Origin: Edaphobacter dinghuensis | GTDB taxonomy: Bacteria; Acidobacteriota; Terriglobia; Terriglobales; Acidobacteriaceae | Length of the DNA: 64,000 bases | Direction of reading: 5' to 3' | NCBI RefSeq assembly: GCF_014640335.1 | Contig: NZ_BMGT01000003.1 | Coordinates: forward strand, 293,149 to 357,148 | In this document: positions 52,095 to 61,288 of the stretch, one piece after another | Numbering within the stretch: position 1 is the stretch's first letter | Layout of the letters: the number at the start of each line of letters is the position of its first letter | Made by a program: the position numbers and the translations under genes | The notes under the pieces: generated by a model | What the model saw: only the letters and a program-made list of their open reading frames with translations | Told to the model about the DNA's origin: nothing | Database searches by the model: none

Positions 52095-53442
52095 GCACCT
52101 TTCCTCCCGCCATCACCTGCTGCGTCTTGTCGTCGAAGGTCACCTTCTCTCCAGTCTGGATAGCGGCGATATTCATGCACAGTGCAATGGAATGGCTGTA
52201 CCCGGCTTCGATGCTGGCATTCGGTGTCTTGCGCGACCGCACGCACTCCATCCAGTTGCGCATGTTAGCCGAGGTCTCCGCATCGACATGCGTGCCGAGA
52301 CCTGTCTCCATCGCCTCTGCATGCTCCACCAGTGGAAAGCTGGGCAGAAGGTTTGCCTTCATATTCATCTCCGCCGCCGACTTCGCCGTCAGCCCGCCCG
52401 TCGGCGTCACCGTCTGCTTCGACATATCCAGCATGCCGCCGTTCGAGTAATAGAGCTCCTTCACTCCGCCAGCCGAGTTGGTAAAGCGCGAGGTGTACTG
52501 CACTTGGAATCCCTTCGACAGATCATCAAGCGGGCCGTAGTCGAAGACCGCCGTCATCGTGTCCCAGTTCTTGCGGCCGTCCTTCCACAGGTAAATGCCG
52601 CCGTTGGCCACGACGCTGCGTGGGTGCGGCAATCCGCTAAACCAGTGCACGGTGTCGATCTGGTGCACCAGCCACTGGTCGGGAATGCCCGAGGAGTAAG
52701 GCCAGAATAGGCGGAACTCAAGATACTTCCGTGCATTGAACGGCTCATAAGGACGGTTCATCAGGTAGCGCTTCCAGTCCGTGTCTTCTTCCTTCAGCAG
52801 CGGCACAACATCCGGCCTGCGCCAGCGTCCCGGCTGATTCACGTTCCACGTCATCTCCACCATCACGATGTCGCCGAACTTGCCCGACTTGATGTACTCG
52901 GCCGCCTTCATATAGCTGGGAGTGCTGCGCCGCTGCGTACCCACTTGAACAATCTTTCCCGTCTTATGCACCGCAGCGCGAAACAGCCGAGCGTCTTCCA
53001 TCGTGTGCGCGGTCGGCTTTTCGACATAGGCATCGCGCCCGGCGTTGACGGCCTCCGTGCCATGGCGTGCATGCTGGAAGTCGGCAGTCGCCACCAGCAC
53101 GGCATCGATATCTTTGCGTGCATAGAGCTCATCGTTGTTACGCACCGGCGCGATCTGGTTGCCGCTCATCTTCTGAATATAGGCGGCACCCTCTTCGCGC
53201 CGCCGGTTCCAGATATCCGACACCGCAACGATCTCGAAGTTCATGTCCTTCGCATTGGCCTGAAACGCAGGAATCAAAGCGCCCTTCATACGGTCGCCAC
53301 AGCCCACAATGCCGACCTTCACCCGGTCGTTCGCGCCAACGATGCTGGCATAGCTGGTTGCGTTCCACGAGACTGCCGTCGCTGCCAGCGCCGAGCTGCC
53401 TATCTTCAAGAAATTTCTTCGGTTCGTATCCTGCGATGCCAT
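52087..53442 (-). CDS. Exported Gfo/Idh/MocA-family oxidoreductase
   Basis: The 451-residue protein starts with a twin-arginine signal (NRRNFLKIGSSALAATAVSW), so it is exported folded with its nucleotide. A Rossmann fold follows (VKVGIVGCGDRMKGALIPAF), then the family segments VLVATADFQHARHGTEAVNA, AYVEKPTAHTMEDARLFRAA and KIVQVGTQRRSTPSYMKAAE. EKP is the typical active-site lysine motif. ATG 53442 is preferred to the upstream in-frame start at 53616 since GAGGAG precedes it and the Tat motif is N-terminal. Substrates of the family are sugars or cyclitols; the one used here is unknown. Confidence 0.92.
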   Translation of the reverse strand: MASQDTNRRNFLKIGSSALAATAVSWNATSYASIVGANDRVKVGIVGCGDRMKGALIPAFQANAKDMNFEIVAVSDIWNRRREEGAAYIQKMSGNQIAPVRNNDELYARKDIDAVLVATADFQHARHGTEAVNAGRDAYVEKPTAHTMEDARLFRAAVHKTGKIVQVGTQRRSTPSYMKAAEYIKSGKFGDIVMVEMTWNVNQPGRWRRPDVVPLLKEEDTDWKRYLMNRPYEPFNARKYLEFRLFWPYSSGIPDQWLVHQIDTVHWFSGLPHPRSVVANGGIYLWKDGRKNWDTMTAVFDYGPLDDLSKGFQVQYTSRFTNSAGGVKELYYSNGGMLDMSKQTVTPTGGLTAKSAAEMNMKANLLPSFPLVEHAEAMETGLGTHVDAETSANMRNWMECVRSRKTPNASIEAGYSHSIALCMNIAAIQTGEKVTFDDKTQQVMAGGKVHA

Positions 53443-53624
53443 TGCGTCGTCTCCTCGTTCCCTCGTCAATTGGTTGTGCCGCCTGCTTGCCGTCTTCCAC
53501 CCCTCCGGGAGCGCAGGGAACTCGCCCTGCGGTAAACCCATCGGTTCAAGTCGCTTGTGCCAAACAGAAATAGTTTTCCTGAAAGTCACTCCTCTGTTGG
53601 CCAGCGAAGTGTACACAACTTTGA

Positions 53625-53639
53625 AGTGGTCTGGCCACT
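53625..53639. promoter_or_regulatory. Dyad resembling a GntR/FadR-type operator
   Basis: AGTGGTCTGGCCACT is a near-perfect 15-bp palindrome whose core TGGTCTGGCCA resembles TGGTnnnACCA-type GntR/FadR operators. It lies about 180 bp upstream of the - strand oxidoreductase start. The 427-bp gap (53443-53869) otherwise contains only the sigma-54 promoter listed next and no gene. Confidence 0.42.
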
Positions 53640-53798
53640 ATCGTTTTCTTCATCTCCAAGTGATGGGAAAAACCAAATAACCAGGGTGGGCAAAAAAATG
53701 CACACATGGGTAACTCGATGGACATTCCCCGGAGGGCACATCGACGGGGCAATCGCTGTTTTTGCAATTTTCCTTTGAAATCAGGGGGTATAGGAGTT

Positions 53799-53814
53799 TG
53801 GCGATCCAAATGCT
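53799..53814 (+). promoter_or_regulatory. Sigma-54 -24/-12 promoter of PEP-CTERM gene 1
   Basis: TGGCGATCCAAATGCT has the GG (-24) and GC (-12) doublets at the correct 12-bp offset of the sigma-54 consensus TGGCAC-N5-TTGCW. It lies 55 bp before the PEP-CTERM gene. The copy at 60289 is nearly identical (14 of 16 bases). Confidence 0.75.
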
Positions 53815-53869
53815 AGCTAACTGAACGTTGACAGCAACTTGTACCCATCTCTTTTTTGAAGGACTTTCA

Positions 53870-54451
53870 ATGTTCTCTCTGCCTGGATCTCGCCGCACCC
53901 GCAAAGCGACTCTGCTTGCACTCTGTGCCGCCGTGTTTGCCTTGTTCGTGCCAGTTGCTTTGCATGCATCATCCATTACCTATAACCTGACCCTCACCCC
54001 CAGCGCCGGATCGCCCTTTGGCGGTACCGGAACGATCACGCTCAACAGCGCTGTCCCCGCAACCGGGCAGGTGGACTACACCCAGGCCAACGGCGGTCTG
54101 CTCGATGTCACCTTCAACATCGACGGCCAGAACTTCTCCCTCGCCGGAGCGACCGGAACCACCCTCGTCCGCTTCCTCAACGGCCAACTCAACGACATCA
54201 CCTTTGCCGAGACTATCGGAACGACGCCCGAGCGCTTCACTCTCGATTCCACTGCGGGCTATGCCTTCTACTACAACGACGGCCAAGCTGCATCTTATGG
54301 CACTTTCTCTGTTGCCGGCATCGCAGGCACCTCGCCGTCGCCAGTTCCCGAGCCTTCGTCGCTCCTGCTGTTTGCAACCGGCCTTCTCGGCGCGGCTGGG
54401 CTTCTCTACTTCCGTATGGCTCGTGAAACCGTTAGCGCAAAAAGCTGCTAA
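53870..54451 (+). CDS. PEP-CTERM-sorted exported protein 1
   Basis: This 193-residue protein has a signal peptide (RKATLLALCAAVFALFVPVA...LHASS). A Gly/Thr-rich beta domain follows, with NFSLAGATGTTLVRFLNGQL. The C-terminal sorting signal has the PEP motif (VPEPSSLLLFATGLLGAAGL), a hydrophobic helix and an Arg-containing tail. PEP-CTERM proteins are cleaved by exosortases and linked to extracellular polysaccharide. ATG 53870 has AAGGA 8 nt upstream; the in-frame start at 53828 lacks one. A strong terminator follows. Confidence 0.9.
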   Translation: MFSLPGSRRTRKATLLALCAAVFALFVPVALHASSITYNLTLTPSAGSPFGGTGTITLNSAVPATGQVDYTQANGGLLDVTFNIDGQNFSLAGATGTTLVRFLNGQLNDITFAETIGTTPERFTLDSTAGYAFYYNDGQAASYGTFSVAGIAGTSPSPVPEPSSLLLFATGLLGAAGLLYFRMARETVSAKSC

Positions 54452-54514
54452 AGAAGTATTTCCTAAGCCGAAACTGGCTTTCCACGACTTGCCGTACCTG
54501 TAACAACTAAGCGA

Positions 54515-54548
54515 TGGCCGCCTCACAACGAGGCGGCCAATTTTTTTT
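54515..54548 (+). terminator. Terminator after PEP-CTERM gene 1
   Basis: TGGCCGCCTC and GAGGCGGCCA form a perfect 10-bp stem with a 5-nt loop, followed by ATTTTTTTT. Confidence 0.95.
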
Positions 54549-54611
54549 GCAATCCCGTTCTCAATTCCGTCCCAGACATTCACATCCGCCGCTCCCGTAC
54601 AATCGCTCTCT

Positions 54612-56534
54612 ATGGGCCGCATTCGCATTCTCTCTGACCTGGTAGCCAATCAGATCGCTGCCGGAGAAGTCGTTGAGCGCCCAGCCTCCGTCGTCAAAGA
54701 GCTGCTCGAAAACTCCATCGACGCCGGTGCGACCCGCATCCGCATTGAGGTCGAAGCCGGTGGCCGCAAGCTCATCCGCATCACCGACAACGGCCACGGC
54801 ATGGTCAAAGACGACGCTCTGCTCGCCTTCGAGCGCCACGCCACCTCCAAGCTCCGCACCTCCGACGATCTGCTCTCCATCGCCACGCTCGGCTTTCGCG
54901 GCGAAGCGTTGCCCTCGATCGCCAGTGTCTCCCGCCTCACGCTCGAGACTCGCGCTCCCGAAGAAGACTCCGGCACGCTCGTCGAGATCGCTGGAGGCAA
55001 CATCCTCCGCGTCGAAGAGGCGGGCCTTCCCGCCGGAACCACCATCACCATCCGCGACCTCTTCTTCAATACACCGGCACGCCGCAAATTTCTCCGCTCC
55101 GAGCAGACCGAGCTCTCGCACATCGCTTCTCTGGTCACGAACTACGCGCTCGCGCACCCTACCAAACACTTCGAGCTACACTCTGCGACGCAAGCTTTGC
55201 TGATCGCGCCATCGGTCAGCAACAGCGCCGACCGCCTCTTCCAGATCTTCGGTCGCGAGACCTCCAGCCTCATGCTCTCCACCGCCGCCGAGATGGACTT
55301 CGCCCGCGCCGGTCTGCCCGAGCCGCCGCCATGGAAGCGTGAAGAGGACTACACGCCGCCCGACCCCGGCTACCTGCGCATCACTGGCTTCGTCTCCAAG
55401 CCCGAACTGCAAAAGCTCAATCGCAACTCCGTCTACGTCTTCGTCAACCATCGCCTCGTGCGCGACAAGCTCGTCCTGCACGCGCTCGGCGAGGCCTACC
55501 GCAACATCATTCCGCCAACATCGTTCCCTGTCGTGCTGCTCTTCCTCGAGATGCCGCCGCAGGAGGTCGACGTCAACGTCCATCCGGCAAAGACGGAGGT
55601 CCGCTTCCGCCAGTCGAGCTTCGTCCACGACTTCATCCGCGACACCGTCCGCACTACGCTCATGCAGAGCCGCCCCGTAGCCAGCTTCGCCGCCGCCCTG
55701 CACAACACACCTCATGCCAGCGCCTCGCTTCTGCTCGACGTAAGCCCCATGAGCAACGGCCCGTCGCAGCCCGTCTTCGAACCACAGTCAGAGCCGCAGT
55801 CCGAAGCCGATCCCGGCCCAGCCGACACCGCGCCCTTCAACCTCTCTGCACCGCAAGCCCCCGAGTCTCCCGGCAGCCTGGCCTTTCCTGAAGCCCAGAT
55901 CCCCGTAGGCTACGAAGCCGAGGCAGCGCCGAACGAAAACGAGACACTCAACGCCCTCGCTACGCTGAAGCCGCTCGGCCAACTCCGCGACTCCTTCATC
56001 CTCGCCGTCAACGACGAGGGCCTCTGGATCGTCGACCAGCACGTAGCCCACGAGCGCGTCCTGTTTGAAAAGATCCTCCGCGAACGCGAGGTGGAAAAAG
56101 TCCAGCGCCAACGCCTGCTCATGCCGGTACTGGTCGATCTCCTGCCCGCGCAGATGATCTCCTTCGCCCGCCTCGCCGACGAGCTGGACCGCAACGGCTT
56201 CGAGGCCGAGCCGTTCGGCCCCAACACCATCGCCATCAAGGCCGCTCCGGTAGGACTCGAAGGCAGGGAACTGGAGCGAATGCTCGAAGAGGTCCTCGCC
56301 GTTCCCGACCGCGAGCAGCAAACCGAGAACTCCGAGACTCGCCGACGCCGCATCGCAGCCAGCATCGCCTGCCACGCCGCCATCAAGATCAACACCCCTC
56401 TCGAACCCGTCAAAATCGACTGGCTGCTCGCCGAACTGGGAAAAACCGAGCATCCCACAAGCTGTCCGCATGGCCGCCCCATCGCATTGCGGTACTCCCA
56501 CAAAGACATTGCCAAAGCCTTCCAGCGCATCTAG
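54612..56534 (+). CDS. mutL: DNA mismatch repair protein MutL (endonuclease type)
   Basis: The 640-residue protein has the GHKL ATPase N-terminal domain with VVKELLENSIDAGATRI, ITDNGHGMV and LGFRGEALPS. Residues 310-330 contain EVDVNVHPAKTEVRF. The C-terminal domain carries DQHVAHERVLFE, matching the metal-binding endonuclease motif DQHA-x2-E-x4-E except Val for Ala. IACHAAIK and SCPHGRPIALR, also typical of nicking MutL, follow. It should therefore nick the strand itself, as in bacteria lacking MutH/Dam. No mutS is adjacent. Confidence 0.97.
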   Translation: MGRIRILSDLVANQIAAGEVVERPASVVKELLENSIDAGATRIRIEVEAGGRKLIRITDNGHGMVKDDALLAFERHATSKLRTSDDLLSIATLGFRGEALPSIASVSRLTLETRAPEEDSGTLVEIAGGNILRVEEAGLPAGTTITIRDLFFNTPARRKFLRSEQTELSHIASLVTNYALAHPTKHFELHSATQALLIAPSVSNSADRLFQIFGRETSSLMLSTAAEMDFARAGLPEPPPWKREEDYTPPDPGYLRITGFVSKPELQKLNRNSVYVFVNHRLVRDKLVLHALGEAYRNIIPPTSFPVVLLFLEMPPQEVDVNVHPAKTEVRFRQSSFVHDFIRDTVRTTLMQSRPVASFAAALHNTPHASASLLLDVSPMSNGPSQPVFEPQSEPQSEADPGPADTAPFNLSAPQAPESPGSLAFPEAQIPVGYEAEAAPNENETLNALATLKPLGQLRDSFILAVNDEGLWIVDQHVAHERVLFEKILREREVEKVQRQRLLMPVLVDLLPAQMISFARLADELDRNGFEAEPFGPNTIAIKAAPVGLEGRELERMLEEVLAVPDREQQTENSETRRRRIAASIACHAAIKINTPLEPVKIDWLLAELGKTEHPTSCPHGRPIALRYSHKDIAKAFQRI

Positions 56535-56755
56535 TTTCAATCCGGCACAGCATAGGAGAAGCTTTTCACTCTGAGCGCAGCAATAGGGCTAAGTCCCAAC
56601 TTTTCACTACGTTTTTAGGGTATCCTTGAAGCAGCGGCAGGGACTTCAAACCAATCGAATCATGCTGTTCCATCGACCCATCAGAACTATCCTCGTTCAG
56701 CCCAGGCTGAATGATTGCTGCGTGCGGTAACTTCGCCCAGCAGGAAGGCAACACC

Positions 56756-58852
56756 TTGAGTAACCTAAGCAACTCCACGGCCGACCAGCTCGCCGCCGCC
56801 CGCCTCACCCATTGGCACCAGAACGGCCAGCCTATTCTCACCATCAACATGCTCCGCGACTGGCTCAACACCTCTGGCCTGGTCCTCTACACGCCGCGCA
56901 CGCAGCAGATTCCGTCCCCCGCGCCGTCCTTCGTCGAGGCCATCCTCGGCACTCCCAACGCCGCGCCCACGCTGGCCGAGACCGACGAGCCGCGCAGCCT
57001 GCTCGCGCGCCTCATCGCCGATGGAGGAGCCGTTCCCCTCAATCTGCTCGGCAACCCGACCGGCACCGGTACCGAGACCCCGGACTTCATCGTCTCTCCT
57101 CTGGCCTTCCCCTACATCTTCACCCTGCGCGGCGACAAGGCGTGGAAGCAGCCCCCCACCACCAGCGGCCCCTCCAAGGTCTCTCCTCTCGCTCTGGCAA
57201 CCTACAACCTGCTCGTAGAGCGCGTCACCATGTCGGCCTACGACCTCGCCACGCAGCTTGGTAAAGAGGTCACCGAGGCCGCCGTTCTCCGCGCTCTCAC
57301 CGAGTTGTGGCAGCACCTCCGCGTCCTGCCGATTCCTCAAGCCGATGGCGCTGCAACGCTGTGGGAGTTGACCACCACCCGCTTCACCAAGCAGATCAAG
57401 GCCGGAGCCAACGCAGGCCAGCCGACGGCACTTTCGGCGCTCACCTCGCTCTATCTCGGTCAGGCCATCGTCGCGACTGAAGATGATGTCGAAACCTTCC
57501 TCTCACCCGTTGCCTCTCGTTCGCGCATCCGCGACGTGGTGCACGCGCTGATGTCGGCGCGCCAGCTTGAGACCATCGCCATCGAAGGCCGCACCGTCCT
57601 CCATGTCAACGGCGATCTCCCTGAGTTCCTCGCCGTCGCGGCACCCGCTTCCGAAGAGGGAGAGACCATCGCTACAGCCGCTGAAGGCGAAGATAAATCC
57701 GCCGGTTCCGAATCGGGCGAGCGTATCAAGAAGTTCATTCCCAAGCCGCGCAAGGTCGGCACCGGTTATATTGCAAGGCCGAACCCAAGACTGGAGAGCA
57801 GACCGGAGAACTCGGACCGCGAGCGTCGTCCGTTCAACCGCGAATCCGGACGCGAATCTGGCCGCCCCAGCTTCAACAAGCCGTGGGAAGAAGAAAAGGC
57901 CGCACGTCTCTCCCGCGCACGCACTCCTTCGAGAGTCCGCGACGAAGGCGATGCAAATGAGAGCGCAGCCTCCGATGCCCGTCCTTACAATCGCAAGCCC
58001 AGCTTCGACCGTGAAGGGAAGCGCCCTTACAGCCCGAAGCCGTCCTTCGGCGGCAAGCCCCGCTTCGACCGCGAAAAACCCGCCTTCCGTCGCGACGACG
58101 AGTCAGGCGACTCCCGTCCACAGCGCAAGAGCTTCTCTAGACCCGGAGGCTTCGAGCGCAAGCGTGAAGGCTTTGCCGGAAAATCTTTTGACCGTGGCGA
58201 CAGCCGCCCACCCCGCCGCGACTTCGGAGACTCGCGTCCGCCGCGTCGTGATTTTGGCGATTCGCGCCCGCCTCGCCGCGAGTTCACCCCGCGGCCCGAA
58301 GGTGACAACGAAGGCCGCCCCCGCCGCAGCTTTGGCGACAAGCCGTCCTTCGGTGGCCCGCGCAAGTCCGGCTTCTCGCGCGACCGCGATGATCGTGGCG
58401 AGCGCGGCCCACGTAGCGGCCCTCCCTTCCGCAAGTTCGACGCACCGCGTGGCGATCGTCCTAAGCGTTCCTTTTCAGATCGTTCCGACCGTCCGGCTCG
58501 TCCCTTCTCCGATCGGGGAGATCGACCAGCACGTTCCTTCTCCTCGGATCGCGGCGACCGCCCAGCCCGTCCGTTCTCGTCTGACCGTCCGGCGCGTCCC
58601 AGCCGCGAAGGTTCAGGCGGTTACGCAGGCAAGTCTTCCGGCGGCTTCGGAGCGAAGAAGCCCTACGGCAAGTCGGGCGGCAAATCCACCGGTGGCAGCT
58701 TCGGCGGCAAAAAGCCTTACCGCAAATCCGCCGGAGAAGACTCCGGAAAACCCGGCAGCACCTTCGACAAGTTCAAGGGCAACAAAAAGCCCTTCGGCAA
58801 ACGACCTCCGGCGCGTAAATTCAAACCTGAAAAAGGTGGCTCTGCCGAATGA
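56756..58852 (+). CDS. Winged-helix-like protein with Arg/Gly-rich repetitive tail
   Basis: This 698-residue protein joins two unlike halves. Residues 1 to about 305 are folded and include one or two winged-helix-like segments ([31 protein letters not shown]; then [20 protein letters not shown]), faintly like AlkZ/HTH_42 proteins. Residues about 325-698 are disordered and very basic, with three 10-residue copies of [10 protein letters not shown] and several SDRGDRPAR repeats, an RGG-like RNA-binding composition. TTG 56756 is chosen because AGGAAGG lies 7 nt upstream; an ATG at 56711 adds 15 residues. It is 4 bp overlapped with cmk. The function is not recognised. Confidence 0.75.
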   Translation: MSNLSNSTADQLAAARLTHWHQNGQPILTINMLRDWLNTSGLVLYTPRTQQIPSPAPSFVEAILGTPNAAPTLAETDEPRSLLARLIADGGAVPLNLLGNPTGTGTETPDFIVSPLAFPYIFTLRGDKAWKQPPTTSGPSKVSPLALATYNLLVERVTMSAYDLATQLGKEVTEAAVLRALTELWQHLRVLPIPQADGAATLWELTTTRFTKQIKAGANAGQPTALSALTSLYLGQAIVATEDDVETFLSPVASRSRIRDVVHALMSARQLETIAIEGRTVLHVNGDLPEFLAVAAPASEEGETIATAAEGEDKSAGSESGERIKKFIPKPRKVGTGYIARPNPRLESRPENSDRERRPFNRESGRESGRPSFNKPWEEEKAARLSRARTPSRVRDEGDANESAASDARPYNRKPSFDREGKRPYSPKPSFGGKPRFDREKPAFRRDDESGDSRPQRKSFSRPGGFERKREGFAGKSFDRGDSRPPRRDFGDSRPPRRDFGDSRPPRREFTPRPEGDNEGRPRRSFGDKPSFGGPRKSGFSRDRDDRGERGPRSGPPFRKFDAPRGDRPKRSFSDRSDRPARPFSDRGDRPARSFSSDRGDRPARPFSSDRPARPSREGSGGYAGKSSGGFGAKKPYGKSGGKSTGGSFGGKKPYRKSAGEDSGKPGSTFDKFKGNKKPFGKRPPARKFKPEKGGSAE

Positions 58853-59640
58853 CGCTTTCCTCTGCAACTCCGCAGCCTGAACCGACCAAGCGCCAGCGGC
58901 CCGTCATCGCCATCGACGGCCCCGCTGGCGCGGGTAAAAGCACACTTGCTGCCCATCTTGCCCGCCGCTTCGGCTTCCTCAATCTCGAAACCGGGGCTAT
59001 GTACCGCGCTTTGGCGCTCAAGGCCATCGAAAACGACTTTGCCTTCGACGAAGAGGCGCCGCTGCTCGAGCTGGCCAGCCACACCCGCATCGCGCTCGAG
59101 CCGCAGATGGAAGGCAACCGCGTCCTGCTCGACGGGATGGACGTCTCCCGCCGCATCCGCGAGCAGGATGTCACCTCTGCCGCCTCGCAGATCTCCATCC
59201 ACCACAATCTCCGCGCCTGGATGGTCCTACAGCAACGCGCCCTCGGCCAGCAGGGCGGGGTCGTCATGGAAGGCCGCGACATCGGCACCGCTGTCTTCCC
59301 CGACGCTGAGGTCAAGATCTTCCTCGATGCCGCGCCTGAGGTTCGCGGTAACCGCCGCTACCGCCAGACCATTCCGGCACCCTCGCCTGAGCTCTCTGAG
59401 ATCCCCGCAGACTCCGGCCGGCAGGTTCCTCCGCCGCAGTCTGCCGAAGAGCAGCGCGCCGCCGAAGAAGCCATTCTGCGCGACCTTAAAGAGCGCGACT
59501 ATCGCGACCGTCACCGTGCCGAATCCCCGCTCCAGCCCGCTGCTGACGCGGTGATCCTTGACTCTACCGCCATGACACTCGAAGAGGTCCTGGCGCGGGC
59601 CGAGGAGATCGTTCGCGCTCATCTTCCAGCAGATCAATAG
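58849..59640 (+). CDS. cmk: Cytidylate kinase
   Basis: The 263-residue enzyme phosphorylates CMP and dCMP. It contains the P-loop [20 protein letters not shown], the substrate region [40 protein letters not shown] and [20 protein letters not shown] with the lid-type [18 protein letters not shown]. It is longer than typical bacterial Cmk (about 225) because of a Pro/Ser-rich insertion near residues 180-205. The start overlaps the preceding stop (ATGA). Confidence 0.96.
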   Translation: MTLSSATPQPEPTKRQRPVIAIDGPAGAGKSTLAAHLARRFGFLNLETGAMYRALALKAIENDFAFDEEAPLLELASHTRIALEPQMEGNRVLLDGMDVSRRIREQDVTSAASQISIHHNLRAWMVLQQRALGQQGGVVMEGRDIGTAVFPDAEVKIFLDAAPEVRGNRRYRQTIPAPSPELSEIPADSGRQVPPPQSAEEQRAAEEAILRDLKERDYRDRHRAESPLQPAADAVILDSTAMTLEEVLARAEEIVRAHLPADQ

Positions 59641-59662
59641 TTCTATTGATTTCATCAAAGCA

Positions 59663-59684
59663 GTTGCACCGAAAGTGGTGCAAC
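59663..59684 (+). terminator. Hairpin after cmk, possible terminator
   Basis: GTTGCACC and GGTGCAAC form a perfect 8-bp stem with a 6-nt loop, followed by TAAACTATTTATCTCTTTT. It ends 23-45 bp after the cmk stop. The rest of the 197-bp gap is a candidate leader of the cold-shock gene; a second weak hairpin (ATTGG/CCAAT arms) lies at 59755-59780. Confidence 0.55.
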
Positions 59685-59837
59685 TAAACTATTTATCTCT
59701 TTTCGTCAAAAAAACTTGCAAGATGTGCTAACCTTCTCACATCGTTTGAAACAGATTGGTTTTCTGCAGCGCTAGCCAATGTAAGAACCCCGATTTGGAT
59801 CTACGGAAATTAAATTGCAGTACAAGGAAAGAAGCAA

Positions 59838-60038
59838 ATGGAACAGGGAACAGTAAAGTGGTTTAACGATGCCAAGGGGTTTGGCTTTATCAGCCGTCAG
59901 AACGGCGAGGATGTGTTCGTACACTACTCGGCGATCAATTCAAACGGTTTCAAAAGCCTTCAGGAAGGCCAGGCCGTACAGTTCAACGTGGTCAAGGGAC
60001 CCAAGGGATGGCAAGCGTCTGACGTTCAGCCTCTCTAG
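59838..60038 (+). CDS. csp: Cold-shock protein (CspA family)
   Basis: The 66-residue protein is a single OB-fold cold-shock domain. RNP1 is KGFGFISRQ and RNP2 is DVFVHYSAI. It starts [20 protein letters not shown]. The family binds single-stranded RNA and DNA and melts mRNA structure. A long AT-containing leader upstream is typical of thermoregulated csp mRNAs. A terminator follows at 60069. Confidence 0.97.
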   Translation: MEQGTVKWFNDAKGFGFISRQNGEDVFVHYSAINSNGFKSLQEGQAVQFNVVKGPKGWQASDVQPL

Positions 60039-60068
60039 TCTTTAAAGACACCACAATAACAAAGATTT

Positions 60069-60104
60069 GCGAAGGGGACGGCTTAGGCTGTCCCTTTTCG
60101 CGTT
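60069..60104 (+). terminator. Terminator after cold-shock gene
   Basis: GCGAAGGGGACGGCT and GGCTGTCCCTTTTCGC pair with two G-T or mismatched positions around a short loop, followed by GTTT. It ends the csp transcript. The rest of the 318-bp gap (60039-60356) holds only the sigma-54 promoter at 60289. Confidence 0.7.
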
Positions 60105-60288
60105 TAAACCATCCCCGCATCATCCCTTTGGCCCAATCAGAATGAATGCGAACAAGGAAGCAACTTCCACTTGTCCTTGCAGACTCTTGCGTAAAGCCTG
60201 AGTACCTTCTTTAGCCGCTCCTTTTCTTGTTCTCTACTAAATGATTCAGAGGGGATGGCTTACCGGAAATCAAGAGAGGTGCGACTAA

Positions 60289-60304
60289 CGGCTATCCAAA
60301 TGCT
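60289..60304 (+). promoter_or_regulatory. Sigma-54 promoter of PEP-CTERM gene 2
   Basis: CGGCTATCCAAATGCT keeps GG and GC doublets at the right spacing and differs from the copy at 53799 at only two of 16 bases. The coding start is 52 bp downstream. Confidence 0.73.
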
Positions 60305-60356
60305 CGCACCAAGATGCTTCTTTAGGCCCCCAATCTTTTGATCGAGGCATAAATTT

Positions 60357-61001
60357 ATGAAGCTCTCACTCCGTTTGTTTACGCCAGTCGTCTGCTCCGC
60401 AGTGCTACTGGCCGCAACCACATTCGCCCATGCGGATATCACCAGTGCGACCGTCTACGAAAATGTACCTGATGCGAGCAATGCAGCCGATCCGGCAAAC
60501 CAGGGTGCCAGCTTGGCCAGTGCCAACTTCACCATCGGCTCATCCGGCATCGACTTCCAAAGCCCGCCGGCCGCCTACACCGTTGCAGGCTTTCTTAACA
60601 ATCCAACCTTCAGCAATGAGGTCAATGGTTTCAATCCAAATGACACCGCAGACAACCTTGAGCTGGTCATCACCGGCAGCTTATATTTGAACGCTGGCTC
60701 CAACAGTCTCGCTGTTGGACATGACGATGGTGCCGTGCTGAATATCGCCGGTTTCGGTAACGTTGTCAACGCTCCCGGCCCCACCAGCTTCTCTAACTCT
60801 CCTTTCACCGTCAACGCAGCTTCAGCAGGCATGTATAACTTCACACTTCAATATGCCGAGTGCTGCGGCGCACCGTCCGATCTTCTATTTACGGTCAACA
60901 ATGCTCCCGTGGGAGTAACTCCGGAGCCCAGCAGCATCATATTGCTTGGCAGCGGACTGTTTGGAATCGCAGGCCTCATTCGTCGTCGGATGAGTTTCTA
61001 A
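60357..61001 (+). CDS. PEP-CTERM-sorted exported protein 2 (PA14-like)
   Basis: The 214-residue protein has a signal peptide (MKLSLRLFTPVVCSAVLLAA...FAHA). A beta-sandwich domain with LAVGHDDGAVLNIAGFGNVV and FTLQYAECCGAPSDLLFTV resembles the PA14/GLEYA carbohydrate-binding fold. The sorting signal is TPEPSSIILLGSGLFGIAGL with an RRR tail. Its paralogue follows at 61354. Exosortase processing and exopolysaccharide attachment are inferred from the family. Confidence 0.88.
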   Translation: MKLSLRLFTPVVCSAVLLAATTFAHADITSATVYENVPDASNAADPANQGASLASANFTIGSSGIDFQSPPAAYTVAGFLNNPTFSNEVNGFNPNDTADNLELVITGSLYLNAGSNSLAVGHDDGAVLNIAGFGNVVNAPGPTSFSNSPFTVNAASAGMYNFTLQYAECCGAPSDLLFTVNNAPVGVTPEPSSIILLGSGLFGIAGLIRRRMSF

Positions 61002-61041
61002 GCTGCACCAAAAGACCTTATATAGATCTATATTCTCCATC

Positions 61042-61086
61042 GCTGCCGAGCATTCCTGTAAAGAGGAAGCGCTCGGCAGCAATTTT
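61042..61086 (+). terminator. Terminator after PEP-CTERM gene 2
   Basis: GCTGCCGAGC and GCTCGGCAGC form a perfect 10-bp stem with a 19-nt loop, followed by AATTTTGG. A TATAGATCTATA palindrome sits just upstream (61021-61032). The rest of the 352-bp gap contains only the next sigma-54 promoter. Confidence 0.8.
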
Positions 61087-61288
61087 GGAGGTCCAAGGGT
61101 AAGAGTCCAACAACCTTTTATCTTTCAGCAGCTTATGTGTCTTTCTTTTCACACAAAGCGAAGCACAATTCCCAATTCTCAGGCAGAGATTTGCATGAAG
61201 AACACAGCCTGAAGGGGGCTCAACCTGCCCTATCCTGCTAACTCATTGAAAATAAATAACTAAAAAAATTTAACTTTCCTGCGAGAAA

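Noticed and set aside
53443..53616. Upstream extension of the Gfo/Idh/MocA protein
   Set aside because: It would bury the twin-arginine signal 60 residues inside the protein; GAGGAG precedes ATG 53442.
57567..58880. Alternate-frame ORF (437 aa) inside the winged-helix/Arg-rich gene
   Set aside because: It is a Ser/Pro/Ala-rich shadow produced by the GC-rich repeats; the other frame is coupled to cmk and has a folded N-terminal domain.
59641..59837. Riboswitch in the long leader of the cold-shock gene
   Set aside because: No match to any riboswitch core that I recognise; only simple hairpins are visible.
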